This document shows, piece after piece, positions 62,829 to 64,000 of a stretch of DNA of 64,000 nt. Origin of the DNA: an uncultured Veillonellaceae bacterium (lineage in GTDB: Bacteria; Bacillota; Negativicutes; Veillonellales; Dialisteraceae); the NCBI GenBank assembly GCA_958348245.1, contig CATVYJ010000004.1, forward strand, positions 1-64,000, read 5' to 3'. Position 1 is the stretch's first letter, and every line of letters begins with the position of its first letter. A model generated the notes under the pieces. It did no database searches. It was not told where the DNA came from and worked only from the letters and a program-made list of their open reading frames with translations. The translations under genes and the position numbers were made by a program.

Positions 62829-63769
62829 CAGAGATAGCGCTCCGCCTTCTCGAGAAACGCCGCTTCCGCTTCTTTCAGCGGCAGGCGGATGGTGCAGCCC
62901 GCCGCGCGGATATGGCCGCCCCCGCCGAATTCCGCCGCGAGATCCGACACGTTGGCATAGGCCCGGGAACGAATGGAGAGGCGCGTCGCCTCCGGCCCGT
63001 CCGCCTTGAGGAGCACGCCGATTTCCACGCCTTCCACCCGGCGAGGAATGCTCACGTAGTAGTCGGAATTTTCCCCATCCATGGCCATGGCGGTCTCGTC
63101 CATGGCGGCGATGCCGATTTTCCCGTCCACAGCGTAGTGAAGCGTATCCAGCACGCGGCGGTACACCTCCATGGAGACCTTCGTGGTCACATCGAGGTGA
63201 TTGGAAATGAAGGCAGGCTCCGCGCCCCCTTCCACCAGGCGCGCCGCCATGAGGAGCGTGTGAGCGGACGTATTGCTGAACTTGAAGAAGCCGCTGTCCG
63301 TGCCGATGCCCATGTAGAGCGCGTTCCGCGCTTCCCCATCCAGCGGGAATCCCCCGTCCAGGAAGAGCTCCGCCAGGAGTTCCGCCGTGGCGGCGTAGTC
63401 CGCGCGGAGATACAGATAGTCTGTGTACTCCGTATTGGAAATGTGATGGTCGATGCAGAGGCTCGGGACCTCCGGAAAGGCGAAGCCGCCGCCGCGCTCG
63501 ATGTTCGACAGGTCCGTAAAGACGAGCGCGTCATAGACCGCCCCTTCGGGCACGGCTGTCAGGATCTCTTTCGCGCTCTCGAGGAAATGGAAACGCTCCG
63601 GCACGGGATCGGCGATGACCATATCGGCCGTTTTCCCCATATTCCGCAGCACCCGGCCGAGCGCGACGATCGAGCCGATATCGTCGCCGTCCGGATGGAT
63701 GTGCCCCACGAGGAGGAATCGTTCATGGCTGCGGAGAAACGCCGCCGCCTCGTCCTTACTGATCTTCAT
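62828..63769 (-). CDS. nrnA: Oligoribonuclease / pAp phosphatase (NrnA, DHH family)
   Basis: 313 residues. Motifs are LVGHIHPDGDDIGSIVAL near residue 20, ALVFTDLSNIER near 84, SLCIDHHISN near 107 (DHH) and the DHHA1 tail AAEFGGGGHIRAAGC near 287. It degrades nanoRNA and dephosphorylates pAp, taking the place of Orn in Firmicutes. It overlaps rbfA by 14 bp and touches truB. Confidence 0.95.
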   Translation of the reverse strand: MKISKDEAAAFLRSHERFLLVGHIHPDGDDIGSIVALGRVLRNMGKTADMVIADPVPERFHFLESAKEILTAVPEGAVYDALVFTDLSNIERGGGFAFPEVPSLCIDHHISNTEYTDYLYLRADYAATAELLAELFLDGGFPLDGEARNALYMGIGTDSGFFKFSNTSAHTLLMAARLVEGGAEPAFISNHLDVTTKVSMEVYRRVLDTLHYAVDGKIGIAAMDETAMAMDGENSDYYVSIPRRVEGVEIGVLLKADGPEATRLSIRSRAYANVSDLAAEFGGGGHIRAAGCTIRLPLKEAEAAFLEKAERYL

Positions 63770-64000
63770 GGCCGTTCTCTTTCTTCCCGCCGTCCGTATG
63801 GATTTTCTTCAGCAGCCCTTCGATGTGCATGCCGTAATCGAGGGACGTGTCCTCCGCGAAGGCGATGGACGGCGTATAGTACACCTTGAGGCGCTGGCCG
63901 AGTTCCCGGCGGATAAATCCTTTCGCCTGATTGAGCGCGTCCATGGATGCTTTCTTTTCTTCCTCTTTCCCGAAGAGGCTCACGTAGATGACCGCTTCCC
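63756..64000 (-). CDS. rbfA: Ribosome-binding factor A, C-terminal part
   Basis: Partial: the gene enters from beyond the right edge. The visible part, EAVIYVSLFGKEEEKKASMD then GFIRRELGQRLKVYYTPSIAF and the tail GMHIEGLLKKIHTD, matches the KH-like RbfA fold used in late 30S maturation. A GTG inside this segment is not the real start. The 14-bp overlap with nrnA shows translational coupling. Confidence 0.9.
   Translation of the reverse strand, partial: EAVIYVSLFGKEEEKKASMDALNQAKGFIRRELGQRLKVYYTPSIAFAEDTSLDYGMHIEGLLKKIHTDGGKKENGHEDQ

Overview
The window comes from a GC-rich bacterial chromosome of a diderm Firmicute, most likely class Negativicutes near the Veillonellaceae (Dialister/Allisonella-like). 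The partial 16S rRNA points that way by eye. The gene mix agrees: Gram-positive-type features (T-box leader, Mini-ribonuclease III after cysS, GatCAB, NrnA, intrinsic terminators after most genes) sit beside an AcrAB-type RND pump, which needs an outer membrane. The exact genus is inference. Most genes lie on the minus strand.

Region 1 (1-15.7 kb). The 5' half of a 16S gene runs off the left edge behind three tandem consensus promoters. Then come thiM-thiE, a Sel1-repeat gene, a thioredoxin, tmRNA, lspA-rluD-peptidase S58, a G5/3D wall protein, ppk with a degenerate Ppx paralogue, a divergent true ppx, an Asp/Glu racemase-like gene lacking one catalytic residue, a decayed IS200/IS605 transposase and tRNA-Val.

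Region 2 (15.7-34.4 kb). ligA and a UvrD-like helicase are divergent, and pcrA converges on the helicase. Mn-pyrophosphatase, the acrAB-like pump and a YhcH-family gene follow. A methionine block (separate B12 reactivation protein, MetH without that domain, MetF) lies behind a leader that ends in an intrinsic terminator just before the first ribosome binding site. An NhaC-type antiporter closes the region.

Region 3 (34.4-48.6 kb). A MerR gene is divergent from two cupins, a doubled carboxymuconolactone decarboxylase, a flavodoxin and a lipoprotein phosphatase. Then come fba, gatCAB, cysS-mrnC behind a Cys T-box, a strong promoter feeding an unidentified structured RNA of about 210 nt (possibly 6S), a sirtuin, an HD protein, tRNA-Pro and tRNA-Arg, and a small orphan gene.

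Region 4 (48.6-54.9 kb). This is a complete, compact type II-C CRISPR-Cas locus: 19 repeats with 18 spacers, then cas2, cas1 and cas9, all on the minus strand, plus a divergent tracrRNA on the plus strand. The array promoter overlaps the end of cas2. The tracrRNA region has two anti-repeats in tandem. Its predicted 5' end can pair with the functional anti-repeat as a crRNA would, which is the most interesting observation in the window.

Region 5 (54.9-64 kb). speD-maeB, a degenerate N6-methylase/specificity-like protein with rdgB, a PhzF isomerase, a bacterial SUFU-domain protein, and the translation-associated run rbfA (partial)-nrnA-truB-ribF.
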